Assembly (NCBI GenBank): GCA_900073065.1
Contig: FJOG01000024.1
Location: 593,048 to 657,047, forward strand
DNA: 64,000 nt
Source of the DNA: Phialocephala subalpina
Taxonomy: Eukaryota; Ascomycota; Leotiomycetes; Helotiales; Mollisiaceae
Direction of reading: 5' to 3'
Numbering within the stretch: position 1 is the first letter of the stretch; each line of letters starts with the position of its first letter. This document shows, one piece after another, positions 21,926-34,700 of the stretch. The position numbers and the translations under genes are program-made. The notes beneath the pieces are model-generated. The model was given only the letters and a program-made list of their open reading frames with translations, did no database searches and was not told where the DNA came from.

Positions 21926-22762
21926 CCTCATTCTTGCTCTCAGCGCCAATTTGAGATTGGGAGAAGAGTGAGGGTGTTGGTGGAGGCGCACAATTGTGGA
22001 TTTTCGTCGCGTTGCGTTTCAGCGTGCATACCGATTCTTTCTAATTCTTTTCTGTGTTTTTGTTACGAATGAATGACTGGCTTTTGACTAGTCAAGGGAG
22101 GATACCTCGCATCTTATAAAAGGGATAGCATACACATGCTGGGCTAAAAAGGTCTTCAGCTGGAGTTAGAATGGGTTGATTTTGGTGTTCCGGATTTGAT
22201 GGATGCTTACTCACTTGAGTGGGCTGTGTGTAGAAGATGGAGGAAGTGTGCATATGGAGGAGCCTAATCGAGGGGGTGTAGTGAAAGAAGTGTATTGGAG
22301 AGGTCCTGAATAGCAAATGGGTGATGGTTCGGGACTGAGTAATGCGTGTAGGGTAATTGAGCTATGTGCTCTTGATGATGAGATGAGAGACGGCATGAAA
22401 ATACGCAAGGATCGTAGGGGTGGAAATGGGAAGTGGGATGGAATAGCCGTGAAAAGTAAATAAATCAGCTACATATATATGAGAACGAAATGACATGTAC
22501 TTCCATGCCACGCAACTTTCCGCATCATCAATTATCTTCACCCTGTGCTCCATCTTCTGTCTCGAATCTTATCCCAAGATCCCGCCAGCTTGTCAAATGA
22601 GTGAGATCAGTAAAATCTCAGAATATAATCACCCAAACGCATCGGGACAATCAAGTACTCTAGAAAAGTCTAGTAGTCATTTTTTCCTCGCACTCTATGT
22701 TTATCTCTCCATGGAAAAGCAAAGGCAAACTCAACCTCCCGGTAGCATCACACACCATCCCC
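21926..22762. other. Convergent 3' region of SSK1 and ZUO1
   Basis: 837 bases between two stop codons of convergent genes. No domain-bearing frame; AT-rich patches fit two 3' untranslated regions. Confidence 0.6.
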
Positions 22763-24150
22763 TCAAACCAACGTCTTAACCTCACCACTCTTGACTTTCC
22801 CAGCAGCAACCAAACGCTCCACCTCCCCCTTCCAAACACCCTTAATCTCATCCGCAACCTTCAGTCCATTAAGCTTCTGCGCAAGAGCAGCCGTCTCATC
22901 CGGATCCAACTTTCCCTGAATAAGCTCAACATCCGTAAGCACACCATCAACCACCTTCGCCGGCGCATTCCCAGATCCAGCAAAGTAATTAGCGTCTTTG
23001 ACCGAACCTTTGAGTACACGACGGTTCTTCTTGACAGCGGCCTTCGCAGCCTCCTTAGCCTTCTTCCCCTGTTCCTTCTCAGCCTTAGCTTTCTCCTCCG
23101 CATCCTTCTTAGCTTTCTCTTCAGCTTCCTTAGCTGCCTTGGCGTCTTCAATAGCTTTCTTTTCCGCGGCTTCTTTCTCAAGTTTCTTCTTGTTTTTGCT
23201 GGCGTTGGCTTCTTGGCGGAATCGCTTGAGCCGGTCATCACCGCTCATTGCATCGTCGACGAGTTTGCGGAGGCGGGCGGTATCTTCGTTCTTCTTCTTC
23301 TTGCGGGCATTGTTGTTCTTTCGCTCCATGTGACGCTTCTGATCACGATTCTCGTTATCATCCGGCACATCTTCATCTTGGTATTCAAACGAACGCCAAG
23401 AATCGAAATTATAGAAGAAATTGTAGAAAGTCTCAACATCTTCTTTATTGGAATTCTCGTCACCGAATTTAGGCACAGGTTGGACGCGAGAGAAGCGACC
23501 TTCGGCTTTGAAGACTGCGGACCAGAGTTTGTAGTATTTGCCGTCTTTGAGTTGTTTCTTGGTGGGGGGCTCGACGTCGGCGTGTTCGTCGACGGAGTCG
23601 TATTGGCGGCGCTTGACAGGGTCAAGGAGGATTTCGGTGGCTTTTTGGATGCATTTGAAGAAGGAGTCGTCTTCGGTGCTGCCGGCGGCTGCTTTCTTGT
23701 CGGGGTGGTGGCGGAGGACCTTTTTGCGGTGGGCGCGCTTGATTTGCTCTTCGGTGGCCTTGAAGCGGTATTTTGAGAGACCGAGGACGGCATAGTGATC
23801 TTGGCTCTGTTAAAATGTTAGCAAATGTAATATCTAGCAAGAGGTACAATACTAACCTTCCAATCCTTGGCATCACGAGAGAGCATCATAGGGTCTTCTG
23901 GCTCGCTGATCTCGCCGGCGTCGTCATCCTCAACCTTCTTGACATTTTCTTGGGCTTGAATGCGGTCGTCCTCAGAGAAGGTGCGCTTATGGCGGGCACG
24001 TCGTGCGTGGGCGAGGAAGTGAGGTCCAACGGGCTCGATGCTACGTTGTGTTGCTGCAGTGAGCTTTCCAATTGCCTTGAAATCCTTCTCGCCGGACCAT
24101 CCCTCAGGAAGGATGGGGAGCGGAAGGGCGACTTGTGTATGGGCGGCCAT
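22763..24150 (-). CDS. zuo1: Zuotin, ribosome-associated J-protein
   Basis: Two exons, 24150-23857 and 23806-22763 (intron 50 nt), giving 445 aa. The N-terminus (LPILPEGWSGEKDFKA) is followed by the J-domain starting at about residue 100 (QDHYAVLGLSKYRFKA) with HPD at 132-134. Next comes the zuotin-homology region (YKLWSAVFKAEGRFSRVQPVPKFGD, NFFYNFDSWRSFEY) and a long Lys/Glu/Ala-rich charged helix. The C-terminus (NYFAGSGN, then ELIQGKLDPDE) fits a trimmed four-helix tail. With an Hsp70 (SSZ1) it forms the ribosome-associated complex that stimulates the ribosome-bound Hsp70 on nascent chains. Length matches the family. It converges on SSK1. Confidence 0.95.
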
Positions 24151-25313
24151 GTTGATTTATTGCTCTCGCAGATCGGTCTTTGCCTTTCCCAATGTTGTTC
24201 TCTCGTTTTCCGAGAAAACGTCCCTAAGTTCCTTGCTTGATTCGTATGAACTCCTGAAGTTGTTGTTTCGGGAGTTTATCTGCGGGTGATCCACAGACTG
24301 TGGTAATATCCGATGGGGGAGAGGTATCTTTCTACCTTGCTGTCCTCAGTGCGCACAAGTTTTATCAACTTGGGCAAGGTCGAGGTTGATGGAAAAAAAG
24401 TCAGCGAGGTTGGAAAAAGCTAACCCGATTGTGGGGACTGGCGATAAGAGCCTTATCTTCACGTGCTCTCCAAGATTCTTCAACCCGGACGTCTGCTCGC
24501 ATTGAGATCTGTATCACGCAGCTTTGTTGGACAGTATAAACATCCCGTGCCGGCGAAAACGAACCAATCATCAGCCTCCTCAACTCGTTGGTCGATTCGT
24601 GCTCCGCTTCCTGCAGCGGTTGTGCCTCCCCTTTCTCCCTCAGCGCCTTGATCTTAGCCTACCTAGTCAGCTTCTCCTTCTTGGAACTCGACACTATCTC
24701 TGCACCCTCATTTCTCCTCAATTGTACTTTCATCTACACTAGGTATGTCTTTTCCCTTACCTTGTCTTCTGAAGCAGCGTGAAAATTGTTCTTGGTGTCC
24801 TCGGACACTTCTTTTGCTTTTGCCTTGTCTTTCAAATTAGTATTTATAATGTCCTTGGTAGCTTTGGACTTCTAATGTTCAAGTTCGAGTTCCGCCAGAG
24901 CAGTTACAGCAACGAACTGGCCTTTTATGCGTTCATGACGCATCTTGTTCCTCCCAACGTCCTCGCCTTGTGCGTTGAATGAGACCTAGTCCGACTTGGT
25001 GGCGGCGCTTTCTTTTCAATTTTATTATCCAAGTATGTTGTGGTGATTAAGGGTTCATCTTGGATTGGTGGTGTTTCCTTCGCTGCCGTCATGCAAGCTT
25101 CCTGTAGCGGTTACGAGCCAAACCGCCAGTGTAGTTGGAGCCATGTTTGTCTGTTGCTTGTTCGTCCTTTTTGCCTTGGATCATCTCGAGCACTGTTTTC
25201 GTTCAACTTGGATGTCTGATGGTTGCTGGAGTTTCAGACATTCTGTCTCAATGTGCGCGCTAAACCAATTCACTAACTTATATTGAGTTTCAAGAGTATT
25301 GTAGAAAGTGAAG
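24151..25313. other. Region between ZUO1 and MZM1
   Basis: 1.16 kb holding the divergent promoters. A presequence-like frame at 24463 starts with GTG, not ATG, and is not called. A possible leader intron donor (CACTAGGTATGT near 24735) hints at a spliced 5' leader for MZM1, unproven. Confidence 0.5.
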
Positions 25314-25874
25314 ATGGCATTACAAGCATACAGACACCTTCTCCGGTCAACTCGACTAGCCTTCCAAGGTCCGTTGCTCCTCCATCCTCCTCCTTTCACA
25401 CCACACCCCACATGTTCTCGAATCTTCTCTTTCCTCTAAAGAAGAAACAACCAACTCACACCCCACAGGCGACATCCCGCTTCTCCACGCTGCACGCCAA
25501 GAAGCCCGCTCCAATTTCCGCAAGAACGCATCATTGAGCATCGATGATCCAGCTCTCGGGACAGCCATCGCGCATGCAGAAGAGGTTGCGAAGTTCTTGG
25601 CTGAGAATGTTGTGCAGGGGAAGCATGAAGGGGATAATATGTATAGTGAGTCAATTCTTGTGAATCGGCCCAAATATGAGACATGGGGAGTTGGAGTTGG
25701 AACTTGGGATGAGTCTGAATTGCGCAGGGAAGAGAGATTGAAAGGGGGATAAGGGGCTAATGGAAAATAGAGTTGAGAATACATGAGCAAACGGAACGGG
25801 GGGATAATGATACGGTGAAGGCGCCTGGTGGGGGGAAACCGATTGTTATTGATGGGAAGACTTGCGGTTCTTGA
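25314..25874 (+). CDS. mzm1: Mitochondrial zinc maintenance protein 1 (LYR family)
   Basis: Three small exons, 25314-25368, 25469-25645 and 25771-25874, with all phases closing to 111 aa. The N-terminus [20 protein letters not shown] carries the LYR-type AYRHLLR signature; [40 protein letters not shown] and [15 protein letters not shown] follow as in fungal MZM1. In yeast this matrix chaperone binds the Rieske iron-sulphur protein before it is inserted into complex III. No exon is long enough to stand out on its own, so the gene is easily missed. The second intron (125 nt) is longer than most here. Confidence 0.9.
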
Positions 25875-26366
25875 AAACCCCATTGACGGGTGATTTGCGT
25901 CGTGGATGGAATTGCATGAGGAAATCATTGCGTGGGTGAATTTGTACGATGGAGATGAAGTGTACGTTATCGAAGAGCCGCCTGTGGTGCATTTGGTGTA
26001 TGAAAAGCCTGGGTTCTGCAATGATTGCCAGCATAGTGAGTTATGGTGCATGGTTGTAGAGTAGAATCTGAGAATGGGAAATAACTTGCTTGAGGCTTTT
26101 GAAGTTGTTAACTAAGGGTCAGACGTTGCGTCTTGGAGAATGTCCTTTATGGACTTGGGTTTGTACTGAGATAGGTCTCAATGGTAGCGTCACTTCACTC
26201 CCAGGATGGTGGGCATGGACTTGTAGCTGGTGCAGAATTGAAGAAGAAATAAATCAAAGTGACCTCGCAAAGTGGTCGATCTTCATTGCTATTCTAGGTA
26301 TCTCAAACTTGATCCATTGCTTTTCGTAACTCCAAACGCCCAAGCAATGCCATGCATTCGACTCGA
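25875..26366. other. Convergent 3' region of MZM1 and SLT11
   Basis: 492 bases between convergent genes. Contains a 52-codon frame at 25906-26064, listed separately, otherwise nothing recognised. Confidence 0.5.
25906..26064 (+). CDS. Possible 52-aa small ORF downstream of MZM1
   Basis: ATG at 25906, TAG at 26062-26064. The peptide is acidic with a CNDC motif near its end (FCNDCQHSELWC). It follows the MZM1 stop by 31 bases, so it may simply lie in that gene's 3' untranslated region or be a leftover exon. No family recognised. Confidence 0.2.
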   Translation: MELHEEIIAWVNLYDGDEVYVIEEPPVVHLVYEKPGFCNDCQHSELWCMVVE

Positions 26367-27627
26367 TCAATTTCCTGCCAAAGAAGCGTATTGCACATCG
26401 CCGGAACCTGGAGGAGCAGCAACAGCAGCCATACTCGCAAGGTCATCCTTCGGCGGAGCCGCAATCGCCCTCTGTGAGCTCCCTGCCCCACCCCCACCTG
26501 AGCTTGACGAAGCAAATGCAGAACGACCCTCCCGACCAGTCGCTATTCTCTCATCCTTATCCATGGTTCCAATTGGTCTAGGTCTTCCCCATTGGACTCT
26601 CAATGGACAACCCGCAATCACAGCTCTACCCTGCAAAGCCTCCGCTGCGGCCTCAGCTCCTTCCCTCGTAGAATAGTTGACGAACGCACAATGAGACATG
26701 TGCGAGCAGACCAATGATCTCAGCTTTCCATATGGAGAAAAGAACTCCCTAATCTTAAACTCCGGCAGATCGTCCTCAACGCCAGTTACGAACAGCGAGG
26801 TAATGGATTGATCAGCCGGCGGTAAGATATCCTGAGGTTGAGGAGGTAATTGTGCCGCACTTGGAAACGCTCTTCCACCTCTAGCTCCGCCCCTCCCGCC
26901 GCGCGACGGGCCTGCACCCCTCGAGCTTGGCGCACCCCTGCTATCTCGTGTTCGTATCGGACCTGGCCCTTTTGTCGCCAGCGCCGTTGAGGTCGAGCTC
27001 TCTCCATCGGCCGAGCCTTCTCCATCTGCTGGACCAATTCGTCGTTGTTTCTTGAAATATGGTTCGCTGTTTGCTAATCTTCGTAATAGTTCCCTCGCCT
27101 TTTCATCGGTCTTCTCATAAGCTTCCACCCCTCCCCTGCCTTCTTCAATCTCCTTCTCGTGCTCTTGAGCGTAGTATTCCCTGTTTACTGCGCTTTGTGG
27201 GCCGGGAGCAACCATTTTGAGTGCGGCATCGCGGACTACAATCGGAAGGCCGAAGGAGAGATCCAGCATGCAGCATTGGCAGCAATTCTTTAGTCGCGCG
27301 CAGGTGAGGCATATGTTCGTTCGCTTGCTCCGTGAGGTTCGGTCTGCTTTCCATTTGAAGACTGTGAAGGGGCGTGTGCATATCTTACATTCTATATTGA
27401 AGTTAGCATCAAATCCGAGTACGAGGAGAATCAATGAAGGAGAAGCAGCATCATGCTGCAGAAGCCGCAGATGTACGTGATAAAAGACCAAATGATATAC
27501 CTTCTCCATAGTCTTGCTTGATCATTTGCACGTAGGGGTTGTCGGGCAGACAATTCTCGCAAACGGAAGGAAAGTCGGTGGTTTCCCATCCAGAGCGATT
27601 CAGATCTTGCTTGATCTGCGGAGGCAT
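26367..27627 (-). CDS. slt11: Pre-mRNA-splicing factor SLT11/ECM2
   Basis: Two exons, 27627-27501 and 27391-26367 (intron 109 nt), giving 383 aa. The N-terminal zinc-binding module has CENC (23-26), CKIC (44-47), CLTC and the CCQCC cluster, with the family phrases CKICTRPFTVFKW and LDLSFGLPIVVRD. A Gly/Arg-rich linker leads to an RRM at about 238-315 (SLFVTGVEDDLPE, CAFVNYSTREGAE). The tail is Ala/Gly/Ser-rich. In yeast Ecm2/Slt11 is a spliceosome component helping U2/U6 helix II form in the NineTeen-complex stage. The first exon, 127 nt, is fixed by the MPPQIKQDLNRSGWE start typical of the family. Confidence 0.95.
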
Positions 27628-28087
27628 GACTGCGGGAGATTCTCGAGACTGTTGCAGATGAATTCGCTATTGATCTCCTTCTTGCAGTACGTGTCGTCGT
27701 GTAATATCTTCGTTGATTGTAGCTTGCGCCAACGTGGGTTGTGATATGGGATGAGGCTGAGGGGCAACTTTGAGGTGAAGGAAAGATTTCTAAGCGCCAC
27801 ACTTTTGAGCATGCACGTGACAAGTCTGTGGCTGAGCCCGCTGTGGCTGGAACTCCTGCCCCTTTACAGGGGTCTATGAGCCGTCGTATTCGGGTTTTGC
27901 TAGCGCCAATTTAATGCAGGCACATCTTCTAATAATATTCCAAACAAACACATGCAATCAAGAACTACATAAAACCCTCGAACTTCCTACTTCTCAACGT
28001 TTTCAATTCTCAAGTCACTCCCTTCTACAATTCTCAATTCAACATTTGAACCTCTTCACACACATTTTTCACAAATCTCTCTTCACA
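27628..28087. promoter_or_regulatory. Divergent promoter region between SLT11 and ERG6
   Basis: 460 bases separate the two start codons. A CT- and CA-rich stretch before 28088 (about 27950-28087) looks like the ERG6 leader. No specific binding site is claimed. Confidence 0.55.
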
Positions 28088-29380
28088 ATGGCACCGGCAA
28101 AGCTTGAGCAAGAAGACAAGGCGCGCGATGCTGCTTTCAACAAGGCAATGCACAAGGATTCGTCCGAGGCTCGAGGTGGTTTCTCTGCTATGTTGAAGAA
28201 GGACAAGGTCGCTCAGAAAGCTGCTGTTGACGAGTACTTCAAGCACTGGGACAACAAGGCCGCAAAGGACGAAACCCCTGAGATCAGAGAGGTACTAGAC
28301 AAATTAATATCTCAACCGAGTTCAATGCTAACATCACTCCTCTGCCAGGCACGAAAAGAAGAATATGCTACCTTGACAAGACAGTACGTCCTTTCGCAGG
28401 CTTGCTCTCGAATAATTGCTCATCATACCTAGTTACTACAATCTTGGAACGGATCTCTACGAGTACGGCTGGGGCCAATCTTTCCATTTCTGCCGCTTCT
28501 CATACGGTGAACCTTTCTACCAAGCCATTGCCCGCCACGAACATTACCTTGCTGCAAAAATTGGGATCAAGGATGGAGACAAGGTTCTTGATGTTGGCTG
28601 TGGTGTTGGAGGCCCTGCCAGAGAAATTGCCAAGTTCACTGGTGCCCACATTACTGGTCTGAACAACAACGACTACCAGATTGAGCGCGCAACCCGGTAT
28701 GCCGCAAAGGAGGGTCTGTCCAAGCAATTGGCGTTCGTCAAGGGCGACTTCATGGTAGGTGGCCCCTTTTTGGTCCTAGGGAATTTTCACTGACTAGGTA
28801 ATAGCAAATGGAGTTTCCCGAGAACTCCTTCGATGCCGTCTATGCCATCGAGGCCACCGTTCACGCTCCCTCCCTCGAAGGTGTCTACAGCCAAATCTTC
28901 CGTGTTCTTAAGCCAGGTGGCGTCTTCGGTGTCTACGAATGGCTCATGACCGACAACTATGACAACGACAACCCACATCATCGTGAGATTCGCCTCGGTA
29001 TCGAGGTCGGTGACGGAATTGCCAACATGGTCAAGATCTCTGAGGGTATCGCTGCCATCAAGGCTGCTGGTTTCGAGCTCGAACTTCACGAGGACTTGGC
29101 CAAGCGACCAGATCTCACCCCGTGGTACTGGCCTTTGGCCGGCGACTTCAGCAAGATGGGCTCCATCTGGGATTTCCCAACCATCTTCAGGATGACAAAG
29201 TTGGGTCGCGGTATGGCACACAAGTTCGTCGGCCTTCTGGAGATGGTTGGCCTTGCCCCCGGTGGAACTCAGAAGACCGCAGACAGCATGGCTGTTGCTG
29301 CTGATTGCTTGGTCGCTGGTGCGAAGGAGGATCTGTTCACCCCAATGTACTTGATGATCGCGAGGAAACCAAAGGCGTAA
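28088..29380 (+). CDS. erg6: Sterol 24-C-methyltransferase
   Basis: Four exons, 28088-28291, 28349-28383 (35 nt), 28433-28754 and 28805-29380, giving 378 aa, the usual Erg6 length. The phrase [20 protein letters not shown] is the sterol-binding region I. The SAM site [10 protein letters not shown] lies near residue 132, followed by [10 protein letters not shown] and the sterol C-methyltransferase C-terminal domain. Erg6 adds the C-24 methyl group from S-adenosylmethionine to zymosterol or lanosterol-type intermediates in ergosterol synthesis at the ER and lipid droplets. The last intron's acceptor (28804) restores [10 protein letters not shown]. Confidence 0.96.
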
Positions 29381-31742
29381 TGTGTCATGATGGACGTGTA
29401 AGGAATGCAAGATGCAATTATGTTACTCTTCTATGTATACAAGAATAGGGCGTGGGCAGCATCATGGAACTGTCCATATGAATCAAAGTGTTATGTGTGC
29501 AATAGGGGTGGATATATTTAATAGTAATACAAGAGTCAATCATCCAATGTGAGCGATCGTGAGGTTCTGAATTGCCTGCTGTTTCATGTTTACTATTCAC
29601 GGTCGAGTTACCGTCATTTCCCAGACATAAAGTTTTCTTTTGCGCACTCAGACAGCCACGTCAATTTCTTCCTCCTATTCCAGCTGGCCTAGATCCATCG
29701 ATCGAGTTCTTTCCATGATGTTAAACATCTGTTGCACATCGCAAAGATCATTTTCCTAAAGTGGCAATTCTCGACCCCAACCACATGGTTGTCTCACGTG
29801 TTTTTCATTGTCCTGATTGAGTTGTACATTATCCTGTTTCAGATTGTACTACCAACACCTGCTTTTGTTGCAGGTCGCATTCTGGCACTGTCAGAATTGG
29901 GAAGTTGATGTGAGGTGTTTGTTGCGTGTCGATGTTCTACATTGTCGGGATCGGGCAGTTGGTGGATGGGGGCATTGTCTGTTTTGGGACAGTGTAGATG
30001 TATTGATGCATATGCAAGCTATCGGCACCTTTCGATCAAGATTATCAGCTGTTGAAGCTTGGCTGAGGATATGTTTCCTCGAAAATTTTGATCGTGCCTT
30101 CAATCAAATTCGAAGTTCCGAATCGAGGATTGATGAACCAAGATTTTAATCATCCCGTTTAAGCTCCAGAGCTCCCTCGTGAGCTTTCGAGCCGCCTGGA
30201 GGCCTACTGCCCGTTCTACCTCTCGGATTGATGTTGGACTGGATTGATGCATCGTTTCCAGGGCACATGTCGTGCAACATCTAGTCTCAGGTTAGTTCAA
30301 CGACGGGTGCTGTACAACAACATGTCATTGATACATTGGGAGAAGAACCGTCTCGGTATGCATTGTGCACAGATCCCTTCATCGGTCATAGTCAGATCGC
30401 ATATGGGCAGTACAAATCATTGATATTCATAGCATATGATCGGGTGCGGAAGTTCCTGGCCAAGTGCCATTGATCTTGGGTTGAGTATCCGGACATTGAT
30501 GATAAGTCTGTGGACATTTGTCGTTGTTTTCATTCAGCTCGAAAAGGACTTATGAACAACATGTTAGAAAATAGCCAAGTAGTCATAATGACATTCATCA
30601 GCTTCCATAGGATTTTCACGCCCTAGAATCCATAATTCAGGTGGGTTTGGACCCCAGTCTCCTGCTTCAGTCTCGAGACCATTAAAAGGGTCCCGAGATC
30701 CTTGAACACTGGTTGGTATCGGCCGACTTCCTGGCATACAGTACTGGTCGATTTTTGAAAGGACCAGTATCTTATTTCTAGGAAGAACTAAATAATGTGT
30801 GATACTGAGGAGAGCGGCCCTTTCAAGCATCCTACGATAGACCACTTTCTAACGTTCTTTTGCCTGGGAAGCACCAGCAAATTCTCATTAGAACATGATC
30901 TATACAAGAGGATATCAAGAGCCCAAAGTACCTGGGCAACCTCCATTAAAGGTTGCTCTGTGACACTCAGCCAGTGCGTCCCGTGCACTTGAAATCTGGG
31001 GAGCTGACCGCGCAGGCAACACTTCTCTCACCTCTCGCATCTCGTATTGCTCGTTCTATTATTGCTGACTATGTGATTCTAATTTCATTCTACCTAAGGT
31101 TACTGTAGGAATTATTCATGAACATCAGAGGGTGCGGAGCGCGTAGCGCGACGCCAGGTACTCGTCAACTACTGCCGTACCATTAGTTTAAGCAGGAAAG
31201 GGCTCTTATTCGTCAGAAAAAGCAGAGTAACGTGACTGCTCAAGGCCCGTGCGACCCTATCAAAAAAACGCTCGACCTTCTCGAATTTCGATCAAAATTA
31301 TTTCTACGTATGCAGAATGGCCTGATCTCATAGTAGACGCTCTATAAGAACCCGAGATACTCGCGTTGGCGGCAAGAATGTGTCGGGGCCGTCGTCGCTG
31401 CAAATCTGCAGACGATTGCACGTGATAAAACATTGGCGTGCGCACTGACCTCCTTGACGTGGCCAATGCGTCTAGCCCAAGTCTACCAAAATTCAGCCTT
31501 GTGAGGCTGGGTACAGACAATATATCTGCGAAGCCAGCAAGGCAAGCATCCTTCATTCTTCACTTTTTCTCAACTTACTTGGCACAACAGATCAAAGTTG
31601 CAACGTCCCTCATTGATTCTGTCTTGCATTCTAACGAGTTTACTGTGGCGGAATCCCTGAACAAAATTGATACTCGACGTAAGGCTGCGCAATTCTTCAA
31701 CACTTTACTACGAACGTGCTAAGCTAACTAAACCAGATTAAT
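29381..31742. other. 2.4-kb gene-free stretch upstream of the NACHT-ankyrin locus
   Basis: No supportable gene on either strand. It contains the left copy of a 34-bp direct repeat (31133-31166). Minus-strand frames at 30564-30988 show no recognised domain. Confidence 0.5.
31133..31166. repeat. 34-bp direct repeat, left copy
   Basis: Begins TGCGGAGCGCGTAGCGCGAC and matches 35267-35300 at 30 of 34 positions in the same orientation. All four differences are transitions. The two copies bracket the NACHT-ankyrin pseudogene. Confidence 0.75.
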
Positions 31743-34700
31743 ATGGCAGATCCACTTGGCACAACTGCTAGCATCATTGCAATCATCCAATTATCTTTCG
31801 ACGTCGTCAAGTATATTAACGGGGTTGGCGGCGCCACGAAAGACAGGAAGCGGCTCCGCGACGGAGTGCGAGCATGCGAATTCATCCTTCAGCAGCTCAA
31901 AGATAACGCCGATGATACAGAGGAAGGAAAAGCATGGTCGGAAACGGTCAAGACCCTTGAAGACACTGATGCACCTTTAGGGCGATTGTGGGTTGCCCTG
32001 AATGTTGTTAAGGCGAAGCTCGAGCCTAAAATAGGGCTAGAGAAGGCATTGACGAGCTTGAAATGGCCGTCTAATGAGAAAGAGGTAGAGAAGATCATTT
32101 CGGTAATAGAACGTGAAAAGACTCTTTTACAGTTGGCATTAACAAACGATTGCCGGTATGTCCTATTATCAATGCTCTTGAGCTGCCTAAAGACTGACGT
32201 AGTATAGAAAACTCATTTATGAGATCAAGAAGTGCTCGGGCGAAAACAAGACGCAGCTCACGGAGCTGATCAGAGTAATAGAAAAGAGTTCGAGCGAATA
32301 TGACGGCCAGTTCTCTAGGCTGATACAGACTTTCGAGACGGCTTCGACTGAGAGGAAGGAGCAACTGATAGATGTAAAGGTTGGCATTGATGGATTACAC
32401 CAAGCTCAACATGATCAACAGCGACAAGCGATTCTTGACTGGCTTACTCCGATTGACTATGCTGCTCAGCAAAGCGATTTTATTGCTCGGCGACAGGCAG
32501 GAACTGGTCAATGGCTCCTAGACTCGGAAGAGTTCCAGACGTGGCTAAACTCCGACCAACAAACGTTGTTCTGTCCAGGAATACCTGGGGCGGGCAAGAC
32601 AATGCTCACTTCGATTGTAGTAGAAGAGCTTCCTACTCGCTTTCACGACGACAAAAGTATTGGGATTGCCTACTTGTACTGCAACTTCCGGCGTCAAGAA
32701 GAGCAGAAGATCGACGACTTGTTCGCGAGCTTGCTAAAACAATTAGCTAAGGGCCAACAGTCTCTGCCGGGCACCGTGAAAGAGCTTTATGATCGATACA
32801 AAACGAAACGGACACGGCCATCTCTCGACGAGATTTCTAGATCTCTCCAAGCAGTGACTACACTATATTCGAGAGTCTTCATTATCGTTGATGCACTTGA
32901 TAAATGCCAAGTTTCCGATGGTTATCGACAAAGATTCTTATCAAGCCTCTTTAACCTCCAAGCAAAGTGCGGAGCAAATCTCTTTGCCACGTCACGGCCG
33001 ATATCAAGCATCAAAAAGGAGTTTAAGGGGAATTTAAAGCTAAAGATCCGTGCTAGCGAAAAAGATGTGCGGAAATACCTAAATGGCCATTTGTTCCGGC
33101 TTCCGGGATTTGTGGCTCAGAGAATTAAATTGCAAGAGGAAATCAAGACGGACATTGTCAAGGCTGTAAATAGAATGTATATGGTTTACTTCGAGCACTA
33201 ATTGAATCACGCTAACTCTATTAGGTTTCTACTTGCACAGCTCCATCTCGAATCCTTAATCGGGAAGAGATCGCCAAAGGCAGTCCAAACCGCTTTAAAG
33301 AATTTGGCTACAGGTTCTACAGCATATAACCACGCATATAAGGATGCCATAGAACGGATCAATGGCCAGATCGAAGACCAAAAAGAGCTTACTAAACAAG
33401 TTCTATCATGGATCACCTGCGCAAAGAGACCACTCGCTACAACGGAGCTTCAATACGCGCTTGGAGTTAAAGTCGGCGAATCTAAATTCGACGAACTAAA
33501 CGTTTTAGAGATTGAAGATATAGTCTCTATATGTGCGGGGTTAGTTACAATTGACGAAGAAAGTGGGATTATCCGTTTAGTTTATTATATAACACAAGAA
33601 TACTTTGAGCGAACGCAAAGGCAATAGTTCCCCGATGCGCAAACTAATATCACGACAATCTGCGTTTCGTACCTCTCATTCGACCAATTCGAGATTGGAA
33701 TTTGTGAAAATGACGAGGAGTTTGAACAACGGCTTTAATTAAACAAGCTATACGACTACGTAGCACATAACTGGGGTTATCATGCTCGGCTGGCTTCGAC
33801 TTCGTGTCAAAGTGTTATAGAATTTCTTCAGAAATAAGCCCAAGTCGAGGCATCAAGTTAAGCACTTATAGCTGTTAAGGGATGGTCCGGGCATAGAAAA
33901 TACAGCCAAGAAGTTCCAAAGAAAATGACTGGCCTACACTTGGCAGCATACTTTGGAGTCTATGAGGCAGCAAATATTCTCATTAGGCGCGGGCAGACTC
34001 CGGATACGAAGGATTCTAATAGCCGGACGCCGCTGTCGTGGGCCGCTGAGAACGGGCGCGAGGCCGTAGTGAAGTTACTACTAGACAAAGGCGCTGAGCT
34101 CGAGACTAAGAGTTCCCCTTGGAGGCAGACACCGCTATCGTTAGCCGCTCAGAACGGGCACGAGGCTATAGTGCAGCTACTACTAGACAAAGGCGCTGAG
34201 CTCCAGACTAAGAGTTTTAATAGCCAAACGCCGCTATCGTGGGCTGCTCAGAGCGGGCACGAGGCCGTAGTGAAGTTACTACTAGACAAAGGCGCTGAGC
34301 TCGAGATTAAGGATTCCTCTTGGAGCCAGACACCGCTATCGTTAGCCGCTGAGAACGGGCACGAGGCCGTGGTGAAACTACTACTAGATAAAGGCGCTGA
34401 GCTCGAGACTAAGAGTTTTGATAGCCAAACACCGCTATCGTTAGCCGCTGAGAACGGGCACGAGGCTATAGTGCAGCTACTACTAGACAAAGGCGCTAAA
34501 CTCGAGACTAAGGATTCTGATAATCGGACGCCGCTATCGTGGGCTACTTGAGGCGAGCACGAGGCCGTGGTGAAACTACTACTAGACAAAGGCGCTAAGC
34601 TGAAGACTAAAGACGAGTCTGGTTAGACGCCGCTACTATAGGCTGCCAGGAACGGGCGCGGGGCCGTCGCTAGGCTGCTGCTTGATAATGGCACAGATAT

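Noticed and set aside
22697..23776. 359-aa plus-strand ORF rich in Leu/Phe
   Set aside because: Antisense to the charged Lys/Glu helix of ZUO1, which mechanically produces a hydrophobic shadow frame.
24463..24651. Mitochondrial presequence-like peptide
   Set aside because: The start codon is GTG and no downstream exon continues it; it lies in the region before MZM1.
29817..30149. 110-aa plus-strand ORF downstream of ERG6
   Set aside because: No domain, non-ATG-like start context and low-complexity shadow frame on the other strand.
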